Positions 1 through 6,349 of a stretch of 9,808 nt of DNA are shown here, piece by piece. The DNA is from Methanosarcinaceae archaeon. Its GTDB lineage: Archaea > Halobacteriota > Methanosarcinia > Methanosarcinales > Methanosarcinaceae. The DNA is taken from positions 1 through 9,808 of the forward strand of contig DQIO01000249.1 of NCBI GenBank assembly GCA_020793555.1, in the 5' to 3' direction. The position numbers and the translations under genes are program-made. Below the pieces are notes generated by a model. The model made no database searches. It had not been told where the DNA came from and worked only from the letters and a program-made list of their open reading frames with translations. Every line of letters starts with the position of its first letter. Within the stretch, counting starts at the first letter, position 1.

Positions 1-5
1 GTGTC

Positions 6-197
6 ATGTCAACTATCAAGTGTCTGATTATGAAGATCGGCCATATGGCACAATTTCAATTTTCTAAATTCCAAGATGACCGATCAGTTTTCACACAGTG
101 CCGTCAGCGCACCGACTTAGGAATACCCACAGGCAAATTATACGTACATGCGGGTGCCGATACTAAAAAGAAAGTAACAGCAATTGACCTAAACTAA
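6..197 (+). CDS. possible 3' end of an unrecognised ORF at the window edge
   Basis: The frame is open from the left edge of the window to a TAA at 195-197. The ATG at 6 gives 63 residues, but the gene could begin outside the window. I recognise no family. The last 25 residues (GIPTGKLYVHAGADTKKK and following) read like ordinary soluble protein, while the first half is unremarkable. Two adjacent hairpins begin 3 bases after the stop, which would suit the end of a transcript and is the main reason to list it. No ribosome binding site can be judged because only five bases precede the ATG. It may equally be chance or the remnant of a decayed gene. Confidence 0.2.
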   Translation: MSTIKCLIMKIGHMAQFQFSKFQDDRSVFTQCRQRTDLGIPTGKLYVHAGADTKKKVTAIDLN

Positions 198-200
198 AGA

Positions 201-233
201 AAACGGAACATCCGTTTCCGCCGCAGGCGGCGG
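201..233 (+). terminator. two back-to-back hairpins after the first ORF
   Basis: AAACGGA (201-207) pairs perfectly with TCCGTTT (211-217) across a 3-base loop. With no gap, CCGCCG (218-223) pairs perfectly with CGGCGG (228-233) across the loop CAGG. The stems could stack coaxially. TCCG at 211-214 could instead pair with CGGA at 231-234, so alternative folds exist. The position just after the stop at 197 suggests a transcript end or RNA-stabilising structure, but there is no T-run as usually seen at archaeal termination sites. Confidence 0.35.
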
Positions 234-347
234 ATTCCACTGCTGCCAAACCCATAACCCCAAATCCAACAATGCAATTCTCGTATCTGCAAATATGACG
301 CCGCTTAAAAACCGTTTTGTATTTTGCGTTCATGGTGTCGAAACGTG

Positions 348-377
348 CCGCGCTTTTGCGCGGTCGCGTCGTTTTTT
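348..377 (+). terminator. GC-rich hairpin followed by a T-run
   Basis: CCGCGC (348-353) pairs with GCGCGG (358-363) across a TTTT loop. A run of six T residues follows within 370-377. On the + strand this resembles an intrinsic terminator, although the T-run starts about 7 bases after the stem. No + strand gene is evident directly upstream apart from the weak frame ending at 197. Confidence 0.3.
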
Positions 378-506
378 GCATCCGTCTTAACTCCTTCTGT
401 CCCGCGACATTGTGTTGTTGACGTGACACTAGTGTATAGGTTCCAATATAATGGTACAATCACGATGCCACAATTAAACCAAAATATCCCCTAATGCATC
501 GTATTT

Positions 507-878
507 TTATTTACAACGCATTGTAATGTTATTTTGGAATCGATGCACTAGATGGAGGCGAGTTTTTTTTGTATCAAGGTTGTGACGAATAATTATGTCT
601 TTGATTTCTTTGTGTTCTACGGATTTCCCCATTCCATTGAGCATGGTATAAATGTCATCGGCAGAGAGGGCATCGCTGAGAAGTAGTTGAGCTAAGTAGC
701 CGAAATGATCTTTTTCAATATTGAATGAACTTGGTTCAGGAAGATTGTTTGGATCACTCCCCAAATACCTGACATGATGTTGTATCACTTTTTTTCCTTG
801 GCGTTCATTCCATACTTCATCATACCTGATTTTGTCACCTTGTTTGATTTTGCGGATGAATGTCTTTTGTTCAGCCAT
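507..878 (-). CDS. small protein resembling IS1634-type transposase N-termini
   Basis: A 123-residue protein. Residues about 7-41 (IRKIKQGDKIRYDEVWNERQ, then GKKVIQHHVRYLG) carry the pattern of a charged beta-hairpin followed by Y-x-E/V and H-x-x-x-Y-L-G. I associate this pattern with the N-terminus of IS1634-type transposases and with short companion proteins common in Methanosarcina genomes. No DDE catalytic domain follows, and I see no matching terminal inverted repeats, so this is not a complete insertion sequence. Residues 90-112 (KEIKDIIIRHNLDTKKTRLH) look like a natural C-terminal strand, so the protein may be complete rather than truncated. The start ATG (876-878) has no Shine-Dalgarno motif. 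A TA-rich box at about 903-920 lies at the right distance for a leaderless transcript. It could be a DNA-binding accessory protein or a domesticated fragment; function is unknown. Confidence 0.6.
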   Translation of the reverse strand: MAEQKTFIRKIKQGDKIRYDEVWNERQGKKVIQHHVRYLGSDPNNLPEPSSFNIEKDHFGYLAQLLLSDALSADDIYTMLNGMGKSVEHKEIKDIIIRHNLDTKKTRLHLVHRFQNNITMRCK

Positions 879-885
879 ATATATG

Positions 886-897
886 GTGTATATACAC
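886..897. promoter_or_regulatory. palindrome next to the start of the IS-like gene
   Basis: GTGTATATACAC is a perfect 12-bp palindrome whose near edge is 7 bases upstream of the ATG at 878. It lies between that start codon and an alternating TA tract at about 903-920 that could serve as the TATA box on the minus strand. A related half (AGTGCATATA on the minus strand) sits immediately upstream. The placement suits an operator, possibly for autoregulation, but TA-rich DNA gives short palindromes easily. Confidence 0.35.
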
Positions 898-1157
898 TAT
901 ATGCACTATATATATATATTAATATTTTGTTTTTGGATTAGGAGGGAATTTTAGAATGCGTCTAAGCTTTTCTGGTTAAAACAATGAGGGTAAAATTTAC
1001 GAAGTTGCAAGCATAACTTGACGCCATGGGTGTTTAGTGTGCGAAGTTCAACTGTTGTGAGTGATATATTAATAATTCAGGGAATTTGTATACGATTTAG
1101 TCAATATTTTCATAGATCAGAAAAAAATTAAAAGTCTCCTCAAATTGGACTGTAACA

Positions 1158-1166
1158 TTTATATAC
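1158..1166 (+). promoter_or_regulatory. archaeal TATA box upstream of the DsrE-like gene
   Basis: TTTATATAC matches the methanogen TATA consensus closely. Transcription would start near 1190, giving a leader of nearly 90 bases that includes the repeat element at 1197-1256. A second TATA-like stretch inside that element (about 1232-1245) would give a much shorter leader, so two promoters are possible. Confidence 0.45.
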
Positions 1167-1196
1167 ATCTAAGTTATTTTTCCAAAAGATTAAGAT

Positions 1197-1256
1197 GGGA
1201 AAATCTTCGCTAACGCTCAGATTGACTCACACTATATATTTATAAAAGATATACTA
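1197..1256 (+). repeat. palindromic intergenic element, copy C
   Basis: Bases 1197-1238 align without gaps to 5262-5303, with 32 of 42 positions identical by eye. Shared blocks are GGGAAAA, ACTC and ACTATATA. The right part, TATAAAAGATATACTA, matches copy A (TATAAATTATATACTA) at all but two positions, after a 2-base shortening of the palindrome. It lies 22 bp upstream of the DsrE-like start and may supply its proximal TATA box. Confidence 0.6.
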
Positions 1257-1278
1257 TTAAAAACGATATGGTGGATGC

Positions 1279-1644
1279 ATGGTTAAGGTTAATAAGGTAT
1301 TATTACTGCTTAAAAACATGGTGTATGAGAGCACAAGTCCGCAGGAGACACTTCGTTTTGCAAGCTATTATCGTAAAAAAGGGCTTGAGGTTGTTGTAGT
1401 TCTATGGGGGCCCATGGGTGTAATACTTGGAAAAAAGAATAAACATGGCTCACCGGACTACGAAAGTAAAATGCAGAAATGCATTGACCTTGGTGTACAG
1501 TTCAAGTGCTGTGAGCTTGCTACAACGATGATAGGTCTCAAGGAAGAAGAACTCATGCCAGGTGTGAAAATAGTGCATTCTAATGAAGTGGCAGATATGT
1601 TTTTGGAGTTCCGCGAAGAAGGGCAGTTAATTATTAGCCTGTAA
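1279..1644 (+). CDS. DsrE/DsrF-like (TusD-fold) family protein
   Basis: A 121-residue soluble protein. The N-terminal strand KVLLLLKNM (6-14), a helix (21-34), the second strand GLEVVVVLWG (35-44) and the mid-protein cysteine strand GVQFKCCELATTMIGL (72-87) follow the small alpha/beta DsrE fold used in sulfur trafficking and in many uncharacterised prokaryotic proteins. C77-C78 sit where TusD/DsrE proteins carry their sulfur-accepting cysteine; C68 is a third. No DsrF, DsrH, TusA or sulfite-reductase gene is nearby, so a role in sulfur relay is only a possibility. Start: GGTGG at 1270-1274 lies 4 bases before the ATG. No signal peptide or membrane segment is visible. It ends 102 bp before hmgA on the same strand; co-transcription is possible, but hmgA has its own TATA-like box. 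The fold assignment is fairly secure, the function is not. Confidence 0.75.
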   Translation: MVKVNKVLLLLKNMVYESTSPQETLRFASYYRKKGLEVVVVLWGPMGVILGKKNKHGSPDYESKMQKCIDLGVQFKCCELATTMIGLKEEELMPGVKIVHSNEVADMFLEFREEGQLIISL

Positions 1645-1709
1645 AGTGTTATACTACTATTCTATCTGAATCATGTGATGCATGGGGATGTAGGCATGCT
1701 GGCGCATTG

Positions 1710-1742
1710 TATAATATATTACCTTTTTTGTAAATGGTGATT
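1710..1742 (+). promoter_or_regulatory. hmgA TATA-like box and ribosome binding site
   Basis: TATAATATATTA at 1710-1721 resembles a TATA box. GGTGATT at 1736-1742, complementary to the conserved 3' end of archaeal 16S rRNA, lies 4 bases before the ATG at 1747 and fixes the start. Initiation from this box would fall around 1738-1743, inside the binding site. The true promoter may therefore be further up (a second candidate is TTATACTA at 1649-1656), or the gene may be read through from the DsrE-like gene. Confidence 0.5.
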
Positions 1743-1746
1743 ATTC

Positions 1747-3000
1747 ATGGCATCAACGACTGAATTAAATACAGACGAGAAAGCCCTGCTTGAAAAAGTA
1801 CTTGCGGGAGAGGTGGTATTTAGAAAGATCGATCAACTCACAGACGCAAAGACCGCTGTGACTATCCGAAGATGTGCTATCGAAGAGCGCACAGATGTTC
1901 GGTTTAAACATATTGAAAATTATTCGATCGATGCTGAAGTTGTGACAAAGCGCAATATTGAGAATATGATCGGTGCAATTCAGGTTCCGCTTGGGGTTGC
2001 AGGACCTGTAAAAGTAAATGGAGAATTTGCATCAGATGAATTTTATCTCCCATTTGCCACAACCGAGGGCGCGCTGGTCGCCAGTGTGAACCGTGGATGT
2101 TCCGTAATTACGAAAGCAGGAGGTGCGAATGTAAGAATATTCCAGGATGAGATGACGCGCGCACCTGTATTCAAACTGGAAAATGTTGCTCGCGCACGGG
2201 AGTTTGTTGACTGGGTCAAAAAACCTGAGATATTCAAGCAGATGCAGGAGAAAGCCGGAGAAACAACACGTTTTGGTGAACTTCTCAGAGTTGATCCATA
2301 TGTTGCAGGCAATACTGTGTACCTTCGTTTCGCTTACGATACAAAAGATGCCATGGGGATGAACATGGTTACCATTGCTACAGAGGCTGTTGTTGACCTG
2401 ATCGTTGATGAATTTGGAGCAGATCCTATCTCACTGTCAGGTAATATGTGCACTGACAAAAAGCCGGCTGCTATCAACACCATTCAAGGACGGGGTAAGA
2501 CTGTTGTATCTGAAGTCACAATCCCAAAAGATATGGTCACAGCGCGGCTTAAGTCCACCCCGGAAGCAATGGTGGATGTGAACTACCGAAAAAACCTTTT
2601 GGGTTCTGCCCGTGCCGGTGCGCTTGGTTTCAATGCCCATGCCGCAAATATCATTGCTGCAATGTTTCTTGCATGCGGTCAGGATGTAGCACATGTTGTT
2701 GAAGGAAGCACTGCTATTACAACCATGGAACTTACAAAATACGGCGACCTCTACTGTGCAGTCACACTTCCGGCACTACCTGTTGGAACCGTTGGCGGCG
2801 GTACTGGAATTGGAACTCAGAAGGATTGTCTTAATCTCCTTGGTGTCGCAGGTGCAGGAGATCCACCGGGTGTGAATTCAAAGAAACTTGCCGAGATCAT
2901 AGCTGTTGGGGTGCTGGCAGGCGAACTTTCGCTGATTGGTGCGCAGGCTGCGGGACACCTTGCACGCGCACATGCTGATTTGGGGCGTTCCAAGTTTTAG
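1747..3000 (+). CDS. hmgA: 3-hydroxy-3-methylglutaryl-CoA reductase, class I
   Basis: Reduces HMG-CoA to mevalonate with NADPH, the committed step toward archaeal isoprenoid ether lipids; cytosolic. At 417 residues it is the usual length for the soluble archaeal enzyme, lacking the membrane domain of eukaryotic forms. Visible class I motifs: ENMIGAIQVPLGVAGP (72-87), the catalytic glutamate in TTEGALVAS (E107), the NADPH-binding DAMGMN (201-206), the catalytic lysine in NMCTDKKPAAIN (K238), the catalytic aspartate in GQDVAHVVEGS (D313), and the catalytic histidine near the end (H409, six residues before S415, the same spacing as in the human enzyme). All four catalytic residues are present. 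The DKK motif and C-terminal histidine separate it from the class II, often NADH-dependent, enzymes. The start is set by GGTGATT at 1736-1742. It ends with TAG at 2998-3000 right after the family's normal C-terminus, so I infer no pyrrolysine readthrough. Confidence 0.97.
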   Translation: MASTTELNTDEKALLEKVLAGEVVFRKIDQLTDAKTAVTIRRCAIEERTDVRFKHIENYSIDAEVVTKRNIENMIGAIQVPLGVAGPVKVNGEFASDEFYLPFATTEGALVASVNRGCSVITKAGGANVRIFQDEMTRAPVFKLENVARAREFVDWVKKPEIFKQMQEKAGETTRFGELLRVDPYVAGNTVYLRFAYDTKDAMGMNMVTIATEAVVDLIVDEFGADPISLSGNMCTDKKPAAINTIQGRGKTVVSEVTIPKDMVTARLKSTPEAMVDVNYRKNLLGSARAGALGFNAHAANIIAAMFLACGQDVAHVVEGSTAITTMELTKYGDLYCAVTLPALPVGTVGGGTGIGTQKDCLNLLGVAGAGDPPGVNSKKLAEIIAVGVLAGELSLIGAQAAGHLARAHADLGRSKF

Positions 3001-3051
3001 TTTTGAGTAGTGGGTGCGAACAGGATTAAAATAGATGCGAAAAACGGGCCA

Positions 3052-3070
3052 CCGCACGCGCTCAGTGCGG
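3052..3070 (+). other. hairpin downstream of hmgA
   Basis: CCGCAC (3052-3057) pairs perfectly with GTGCGG (3065-3070) across a 7-base loop, about 50 bp after the hmgA stop. It could protect the mRNA 3' end. No T-run follows directly. Confidence 0.3.
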
Positions 3071-3227
3071 CATGTTCCTGCACGAACGAATATTAGATAG
3101 ATACGATTTTAAAGCAGTGGCGTATTTACTTTATCAGAACAAGGTCGTAATGTAAGCTGGTTTGAGGCATTTCCACATCATATATTCATACCAAAGATGG
3201 ATTCCCAATCGGCAGGTCGGAAGTTAC

Positions 3228-3251
3228 TTAATTTTAATTTTAATTTTAATT
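3228..3251 (+). repeat. short (TTTTAA)n tandem repeat between convergent genes
   Basis: TTAA followed by three TTTTAA units and TT. It lies in the 301-bp gap between hmgA and the leftward ACT gene. On the + strand it supplies clustered T-tracts that could help stop hmgA transcription, since archaeal termination commonly uses T-rich stretches. It is also a simple-sequence tract liable to change in length. Confidence 0.5.
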
Positions 3252-3301
3252 CAAATTTAGATTTAGACTGCATCTACTTGATGTGTTTGCTTGAAAATCG
3301 A

Positions 3302-3739
3302 TTAGATTGCCTCAATATTATTCATATCAATAAGATTGATGTTTGCACTAGACAAAACTTTCAAAGCGGACTTAATATCATCGACCCGCACAATAAGTAA
3401 TGCTACATCTGACTTTGTGACAAAAGCATATGCATAATCAATGTTAATATTGTACTTGCCCAAGACATCTGCAATGACAGATAAACTACCTGGCACGTCA
3501 TCCATTTCGATCCCGAGCACGCTTGTTTCAGATACCGTGAAACCTGCATCATGCAATACACTATGTGCCACATCAGGCTTGTCAACAACCATTCGCACTA
3601 TTCCAAAATCTCCTGCTTCTGCGATTGTAAAAGCACGTATGTTCACATTGGCATTCTTAAGATTAGACGCAATACTTGCAAGTTTGCCGGATTTGTTTTC
3701 TGAAAACAATGAGATTTGCTTTATGATCTTATCTTCCAT
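3302..3739 (-). CDS. two-ACT-domain protein paired with aryl-CoA ligase
   Basis: A 145-residue protein made of two ACT domains. ACT1 spans about 5-70 (KQISLFSENKSGKLASIASN, then an INIRAF-like strand and DFGIVRMVV). ACT2 spans about 72-140 (SVLGIEMDDVPGSLSVIADV, then NINIDYAYAF and VALLIVRVD). Each has the typical pattern of a strand, a G-x-L loop and a helix. ACT domains bind amino acids at dimer interfaces. This stand-alone double-ACT form is commonly encoded beside phenylacetate/aryl-CoA ligases in archaea and anaerobic bacteria, and is thought to sense an aromatic or branched amino acid. No enzymatic domain is fused. Start: AAGGGGT (3746-3752 on the minus strand) lies 6 bases before the ATG. 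It starts 59 bp after the ligase stop with no clear promoter between, so the two are probably co-transcribed. The ligand cannot be read from the sequence. Confidence 0.88.
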   Translation of the reverse strand: MEDKIIKQISLFSENKSGKLASIASNLKNANVNIRAFTIAEAGDFGIVRMVVDKPDVAHSVLHDAGFTVSETSVLGIEMDDVPGSLSVIADVLGKYNINIDYAYAFVTKSDVALLIVRVDDIKSALKVLSSANINLIDMNNIEAI

Positions 3740-3764
3740 TTAAATACCCCTTGTTTATTGGTTT

Positions 3765-3788
3765 AACTTTAAGTTCTTCAACTTTAAG
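3765..3788. repeat. 9-bp direct repeat between ligase and ACT genes
   Basis: AACTTTAAG occurs at 3765-3773 and 3780-3788, separated by TTCTTC. It lies in the 59-bp spacer of the putative two-gene unit, within the region just before the ACT gene on the minus strand. It may be an incidental AT-rich repeat or a site affecting the second gene. Confidence 0.3.
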
Positions 3789-3798
3789 ATTAAAATGA

Positions 3799-5103
3799 TT
3801 ATATCTTTCTATTGTCAATAACCTTTTTTGACTTGCCCATTGACCTTGGCAAAGACCCGTTCTCAACCAATTCTACCTCAACTGCAAGGTTCAACACGCT
3901 TTTAAGTGACGATGCCACCTTTTTCTCAAGTGACATAATATCATTCAACTTGTCGCTGAATGCAGCGTCTGTCATTTCTATCTGGACCTTCATTGTATCC
4001 AGTTCATTGACACGATCCACAATAATCATAAAGTGTTCTCCAACTTCCGAAATGTTCATGAGAACTGACTCTATCTGACCCGGGAACACATTGATGCCAC
4101 GTATGATCAGCATATCGTCAACACGTCCCAGAACACGCATGATACGCGGATGTGTGCGCCCACATCTGCAAGGTTCACTGGTCTTGACCGTAAGGTCACC
4201 GATCTTATACCTGATAAGCGGCAGTGCCTCTTTTACGAGGGTTGTGATTACCAATTCCCCCTGTTCACCATCAGGCAACGGCTCACCCGTCTCTGGATCA
4301 ATTATCTCAACAAGGAACTGGTCTGCCCAGATGTGTATCCCATCCTGATACGTGCATTCCGTAAACAGTGGTCCGCTGAGTTCGGAAGTCCCGAATATAT
4401 CATAAGCTTTAATGCCACTTGATTCTTCAATTCTTGTACGCATCTCTTCAGACCATGGTTCAGCACCAAGGATGCCTATACGCAACTTCGTATCATCTTT
4501 GAGACTAATGCCCGCTTGCTTTGCAGCCTCATTCATGAACAACATGTATGACGGTGTACATGCGAGCACGGTTGTACTAAGGTCCTGCATCAGTTCGAGT
4601 TGCTTCTCGGTATTCCCTGCACTTGTTGGCAGCACTGTAGCACCTGCCTCTTCCGCACCATAATGCATTCCAAGACCGCCTGTGAAAAGACCGTATCCGT
4701 AACTTATCTGTAATACATCACCACGTCCTACGCCGATAGATGTCAGCGCTCTTGCAAGTGACAACGACCACTGGTCAATGTCATTTTTCGTATATCCAAC
4801 AATTGTTGGTTTACCTGTTGTGCCGGACGATACATGAAAACGCACAAGTTGTTCATTGGGCACACAGAACATGCCTGTTGGGTATGTATCCCTAAGATCC
4901 TGCTTGTATGTGAAAGGCAGTTTTTTGATATCATCAAGTTTTTTGATATCTTCCGGTTTAACACCTGCATCATCGAATTTCTTTTTATTAAATGGTGAAT
5001 GTTGGTAAACATAATGTACAAGTTCTTTTAATTTTTGTTCCTGCAATTCTTTTAATTCGTCAACAGGCATCCGTTCGACTTGTGGGTTCCAGTACTCGAT
5101 CAT
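3799..5103 (-). CDS. paaK: phenylacetate-CoA ligase family aryl-CoA ligase
   Basis: A 434-residue member of the adenylate-forming PaaK family. It activates an aryl acid with ATP and CoA through an aryl-AMP intermediate; cytosolic. Visible motifs: family N-terminus IEYWNPQVERM (2-12), phosphate loop VSSGTTGKPT (91-100), CTPSY (182-186), adenine/magnesium motif YDIFGTSE (234-241), ribose-binding aspartate in YKIGD (D303), CRCGRTHPRI (312-321), hinge region GRVDDMLIIRG (326-336), and a C-terminal lysine in SMGKSKK (K424) placed as the likely adenylation lysine. Length is normal and no key motif is missing. In methanogens such ligases are linked to use of exogenous phenylacetate or indoleacetate together with indolepyruvate oxidoreductase; no such oxidoreductase is in this window. 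AGAGGT (5111-5116, minus strand) lies 7 bases before the ATG. It heads a probable unit with the double-ACT gene. The gene symbol is by family; the true aryl substrate is unknown. Confidence 0.92.
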   Translation of the reverse strand: MIEYWNPQVERMPVDELKELQEQKLKELVHYVYQHSPFNKKKFDDAGVKPEDIKKLDDIKKLPFTYKQDLRDTYPTGMFCVPNEQLVRFHVSSGTTGKPTIVGYTKNDIDQWSLSLARALTSIGVGRGDVLQISYGYGLFTGGLGMHYGAEEAGATVLPTSAGNTEKQLELMQDLSTTVLACTPSYMLFMNEAAKQAGISLKDDTKLRIGILGAEPWSEEMRTRIEESSGIKAYDIFGTSELSGPLFTECTYQDGIHIWADQFLVEIIDPETGEPLPDGEQGELVITTLVKEALPLIRYKIGDLTVKTSEPCRCGRTHPRIMRVLGRVDDMLIIRGINVFPGQIESVLMNISEVGEHFMIIVDRVNELDTMKVQIEMTDAAFSDKLNDIMSLEKKVASSLKSVLNLAVEVELVENGSLPRSMGKSKKVIDNRKI

Positions 5104-5134
5104 ATAATTAACCTCTTTAATTGAAACAATAAAT

Positions 5135-5164
5135 TCACAATTGGCATGTGATCATTCATTGTGA
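5135..5164. promoter_or_regulatory. inverted repeat in the ligase leader
   Basis: TCACAAT (5135-5141) and ATTGTGA (5158-5164) are perfect inverted 7-mers 16 bases apart, about 32-61 bp upstream of the ligase start. They could form an operator or a leader hairpin. Confidence 0.3.
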
Positions 5165-5170
5165 TGATGT

Positions 5171-5185
5171 TACAAACAGTTTGTA
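5171..5185. promoter_or_regulatory. 15-bp palindrome upstream of the ligase gene
   Basis: TACAAACAGTTTGTA is a perfect palindrome around a central A, about 68-82 bp upstream of the ligase ATG. On the minus strand it directly follows TTATAC (5188 to 5183), a possible weak TATA box. If that box is used, the palindrome would lie in the initiation region, a typical place for an archaeal repressor. Confidence 0.4.
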
Positions 5186-5198
5186 TAAGTTCAATATT

Positions 5199-5261
5199 GG
5201 GTAGATCCTACTTTGTAATCGGATCAACTCGCATTATATAATTCTATAAATTATATACTAC
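5199..5261 (+). repeat. palindromic intergenic element, copy A
   Basis: First of two tandem 63-bp units. Its core has arms TATATAATT (5235-5243) and AATTATATA (5249-5257) around five bases. Positions 5219-5261 match 5282-5324 at 36 of 43 sites by eye; the first 20 or so bases of the unit have diverged more (about half identical). It lies upstream of the ligase and downstream of the DHH gene, so it could be promoter, operator or terminator. Confidence 0.65.
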
Positions 5262-5324
5262 GGGAAAAATTTCCCTTACGGTCGGTTTAACTCGAACTAT
5301 ATAATTTTACAAATTATATAGTAC
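5262..5324 (+). repeat. palindromic intergenic element, copy B
   Basis: Second tandem 63-bp unit, directly abutting copy A. Its core is a perfect 11-bp inverted repeat, ACTATATAATT (5296-5306) and AATTATATAGT (5312-5322), around TTACA. The left part begins GGGAAAAATTTCCC, itself an inverted repeat. It aligns without gaps to copy C over 42 positions. Confidence 0.65.
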
Positions 5325-5346
5325 AAAGAATAACACTCATCAATAC

Positions 5347-6312
5347 TTATAAAATTGACGGATTTTTCTTATTTTTCAAAATATCACAGACGCGTGTTTT
5401 GCATTCATAAAGAATCGTATCCATATCTGCAACAACATCTATTCCGGCAGCACCGGCATGTCCGCCACCTGTGCCTTGATAATTTACGCTGACATCTTCC
5501 ATTATCTGCCCAAGATTCACTCCTGCACCTACAGCATCACGCTTTGCACGTCCACTTACTCTAATGGTACCGTCACGAGATGTGCCGACAAGTGCGACAT
5601 CCGCACCAATATTAATGAGCATTGACGATGCAGAACCGCCAAATGAACTTATGTTGGACATTACAACCAACCAGTCATCAACACGCTCGATCTGTACACG
5701 TGTGGCAGATTTTAGCATTGCGATACGCATTGAGATGTCCTGTGGAGTAGCAGCCATCAGTTCCAATACTTCAGCATATTCAACACCACTTGCTTCTATG
5801 ATATCCGCCATTGTCCTGAAAGTTGAATAATTTGCGTGTTTGAAATGTCCGGTATCAGTTATGATCCCTGTCATAAGACCAAGTGCTGTCCGCCGCATAA
5901 TTGGGGCTTCCATATGTCGTAATATATCAAATACGATCTCAGCTGTAGATGATGCATCACAATGGAGGTAAAAATTCGCATTTTCTGTCAAGGATGTAGT
6001 TACATGATGGTCAATTACACAATAATCTGATAATTGTATATCATTTAACTGTGCACTTGTAGAAGTATCTACTACGACAGTAAATCCAAAATCGGAAGGA
6101 TCGGGAGAATCTATCACGTCAATTTCCAGTCTGTCGATCAAAAGAGATGCAACCCTATTACTTCCATCGACAAGACCTACAGTACCGCCAATAGCTTCAG
6201 ATAATGCAAATGCACTACTAACAGCATCCGGATCAGCATTACGGTGACACAAAAATAAAATATTGTGATAATCCAGAAGTCTGTTATAAAATTCAACTTC
6301 ATTAACTTGCAT
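5347..6312 (-). CDS. DHH/DHHA1 family phosphoesterase (NrnA/RecJ-like)
   Basis: A 321-residue phosphoesterase with a complete DHH domain and a C-terminal DHHA1 domain. Metal-binding motifs are all present: LCHRNADPDA (H23, N25, D27, D29), VVVDTS (D82), IDHH (D101-H102-H103) and ITDTGHF (D153). The DHHA1 nucleic-acid-binding signature GTGGGHAGAAG is at 280-290 (H285). Length and layout match NrnA-type nano-RNases and pAp phosphatases, and archaeal relatives of RecJ; it is too short for bacterial RecJ. Likely role: manganese-dependent removal of short oligonucleotides or of 3'-phosphoadenosine 5'-phosphate in the cytosol. AGAGGT (6317-6322, minus strand) lies 4 bases before the ATG. It follows the prefoldin beta gene on the same strand, a neighbourhood I recall from other archaea, but here a 143-bp gap holding a repeat element lies between them. 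The exact substrate cannot be decided from sequence. Confidence 0.92.
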   Translation of the reverse strand: MQVNEVEFYNRLLDYHNILFLCHRNADPDAVSSAFALSEAIGGTVGLVDGSNRVASLLIDRLEIDVIDSPDPSDFGFTVVVDTSTSAQLNDIQLSDYCVIDHHVTTSLTENANFYLHCDASSTAEIVFDILRHMEAPIMRRTALGLMTGIITDTGHFKHANYSTFRTMADIIEASGVEYAEVLELMAATPQDISMRIAMLKSATRVQIERVDDWLVVMSNISSFGGSASSMLINIGADVALVGTSRDGTIRVSGRAKRDAVGAGVNLGQIMEDVSVNYQGTGGGHAGAAGIDVVADMDTILYECKTRVCDILKNKKNPSIL

Positions 6313-6349
6313 TGATACCTCTTGCCATCAATTGAAAAGCAATGTTAAC

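Larger units (their letters stand above)
198..506. other. gene-poor stretch left of the IS-like gene
   Basis: Apart from the three hairpins I see no supported gene. A leftward frame (459 to 163) includes an internal ATG at about position 380 preceded by a good AAGGAG motif, giving about 72 residues. Its sequence (rich in R/K, then hydrophobic and C/G-rich) partly encodes the hairpins and matches nothing I know. The GC-rich patches stand out against AT-rich surroundings, so this may be a decayed gene or a structured RNA. Confidence 0.35.
879..1278. other. AT-rich divergent intergenic region
   Basis: This 400-bp stretch separates the leftward IS-like gene from the rightward DsrE-like gene. It holds the GTGTATATACAC palindrome, a consensus TATA box at 1158-1166, and one copy of the palindromic repeat family at 1197-1256. 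I find no credible ORF or tRNA in it. Confidence 0.6.

Noticed and set aside
163..459. Leftward 98-residue frame, with an internal ATG near 380 preceded by AAGGAG
   Set aside because: Composition is odd, the GC-rich hairpins fall inside it, and it resembles no family I know. The ribosome-binding-site match alone is not enough.
507..1278. Complete insertion sequence around the IS-like gene
   Set aside because: No catalytic transposase domain, no paired terminal inverted repeats and no target duplication could be found.
2998..3000. TAG at the end of hmgA as a pyrrolysine codon
   Set aside because: The protein already ends at the normal family C-terminus, and the downstream frame soon meets other stops with no conserved extension.
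3197..3400. Rightward 67-residue frame after hmgA
   Set aside because: It contains a low-complexity NFNFNFNSNLDLD run made by the TTTTAA repeat and overlaps the 3' end of the well-supported ACT gene.
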